This document shows, in pieces, positions 42,269-42,953 of a stretch of DNA of 42,953 bases. Numbering within the stretch: position 1 is the stretch's first letter; each line of letters opens with the position of its first letter. The stretch is taken from the NCBI GenBank assembly GCA_015063855.1, contig SVTI01000009.1:1-42953 (forward strand), read 5' to 3'. Source of the DNA: Oscillospiraceae bacterium (GTDB taxonomy: Bacteria > Bacillota > Clostridia > Oscillospirales > CAG-272). The position numbers and the translations under genes were made by a program. The notes below the pieces were generated by a model that saw only the letters and a program-made list of their open reading frames with translations, had not been told where the DNA came from and ran no database searches.

Positions 42269-42953
42269 ATGAAAAAAAGAATTTTACTCACGGTGTTATG
42301 CTGTATAATGCTCTTACCTTTATTTACGGTAAGCTCCTCTGCTATAGAGGATCCCGAGGTAAGATACAGCCCCTACTGCGCCGTTTATAATATAGAAAAC
42401 GATAAATATTGCTACGAGGAGAGTATCGATGTGCAGATTGCTCCTGCGGGAACCGTCAAGATAATGACGGCTGTCCTTGCTCTTGAGCATTATTCAGACC
42501 GCTTGGACGAGGAGATAACGGTACAGGGCAGCTGGCTGAACGAGGTTCAGAAAGGAAGCCACACCTCGGGCTTTATGGCCAACGAAACGTTGACTGCCGA
42601 AAAGATAATTTCTGCTCTGGTTATCAACAGTGGTAACGATGCTGCATATATTTTAGCTAATTCCATATCGGGAAGCACGGCTGCTTTTGTTGAAAGAATG
42701 AATGCGAAGGCAGAGGAACTCGGCATGGATAATACCTTCTATACCAATCCTGCGGGAACTGACAGCGACGGAATGTATACCTCCGTCAGAGACGTTGTCA
42801 GAATATCCGCTTATGCCAATGCCAATGCCAAATACGTTGAGCTGACAGACAGTCCCTCCTTTGAGCTGCCGCCTACTTCGATGAATTACGGCAGAACGCT
42901 CTATAACAGAAATCATTTTGTAACCAACAGAAATAATACACGTTATTATGAAA
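42269..42953 (+). CDS. DD-carboxypeptidase-like protein with Ser-to-Gly at the active site (partial)
   Basis: The first 228 residues, cut by the window end, of a D-alanyl-D-alanine carboxypeptidase family (S11) protein. Signal peptide at 1-24. The SxxK tetrad of active enzymes, usually PASTTKIMTA, here reads PAGTVKIMTA at residues 59-68: Gly61 is in the Ser position while Lys64 is kept. SGN at 121-123 (usually SxN) and the NPAG region near 175 are intact. The KTG motif would lie beyond the window. It looks like a catalytically silent peptidoglycan-binding paralogue. ATG 42269 lies 12 bp after ribF with only a weak ribosome-binding site. Confidence 0.85.
   Translation, partial: MKKRILLTVLCCIMLLPLFTVSSSAIEDPEVRYSPYCAVYNIENDKYCYEESIDVQIAPAGTVKIMTAVLALEHYSDRLDEEITVQGSWLNEVQKGSHTSGFMANETLTAEKIISALVINSGNDAAYILANSISGSTAAFVERMNAKAEELGMDNTFYTNPAGTDSDGMYTSVRDVVRISAYANANAKYVELTDSPSFELPPTSMNYGRTLYNRNHFVTNRNNTRYYE

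Noticed and set aside
1..42953. CRISPR arrays, prophage or insertion sequences
   Set aside because: No regularly spaced repeats, integrase, transposase or phage structural genes were found; the GH24 lysozyme stands alone with an SLH anchor and is not a prophage remnant.

Overview
The window is a chromosomal segment of a low-to-mid GC, Gram-positive, anaerobic Clostridia, most likely a gut Oscillospirales/Ruminococcaceae-type organism. This is inferred from gene content: an alpha/beta small acid-soluble spore protein, a TepA-like sporulation protease, a T-box leader, a K+-dependent membrane pyrophosphatase, rubredoxin and ferritin, SLH-domain surface proteins, an IreB homologue and near-consensus sigma-A promoters. 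I saw no insertion sequence, prophage or CRISPR array.

Layout. 1-2.4 kb: two tandem structured repeats, an acyl-CoA synthetase (minus) and a gene-poor stretch with a possible tiny transcript. 2.4-3.8 kb: three small hypothetical genes. 4-6.2 kb: hppA. 6.2-8.6 kb: a redox/oxygen-defence group, in which a Crp/Fnr regulator is divergent from a ferredoxin-like protein, ferritin and rubredoxin, with a perfect 16-bp palindrome between. 8.9-13.9 kb: T-box leader, aspS, gatC, gatA, gatB. 14.3-18.7 kb: asparaginase-like gene, then on the minus strand aminotransferase, trpS and a TagO/WecA-type transferase. 18.8-22.8 kb: two hypotheticals, tRNA-Thr(CGT), rsmA and an SLH-anchored GH24 lysozyme. 22.9-29.1 kb: aconitase-family hydratase, MATE exporter, htpG and a coupled prephenate-dehydratase-like protein. 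29.2-33.7 kb: carbohydrate ABC importer. 33.8-34.6 kb: lipoprotein. 34.8-38.0 kb: amino-acid ABC importer (minus). 38.1-42.95 kb: uridine-kinase-like protein, SASP, TepA, PduL, IreB, RibF and the start of a DD-carboxypeptidase-like gene cut by the window end.

The strongest leads are these. (1) The tRNA-dependent asparagine operon: its T-box appears to carry an Asn (AAC) specifier although the first gene is aspS, the AspRS has a non-discriminating signature, GatB and GatC look intact, and GatA is a 397-residue remnant that has lost the catalytic Lys and the nucleophilic Ser. This suggests a transamidosome that must obtain ammonia without its usual glutaminase. (2) A family of about 70-96 nt intergenic elements, at least six copies in two subtypes. 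Each starts with a conserved TATAnGGAAATT-like box and ends in a terminator hairpin with a CGGC-type loop; one stem pair covaries between copies, and two copies 34 kb apart are almost identical. (3) Several apparent pseudoenzymes: GatA, the asparaginase-like protein, the prephenate-dehydratase-like protein and the DD-carboxypeptidase-like protein each lack a key catalytic residue.
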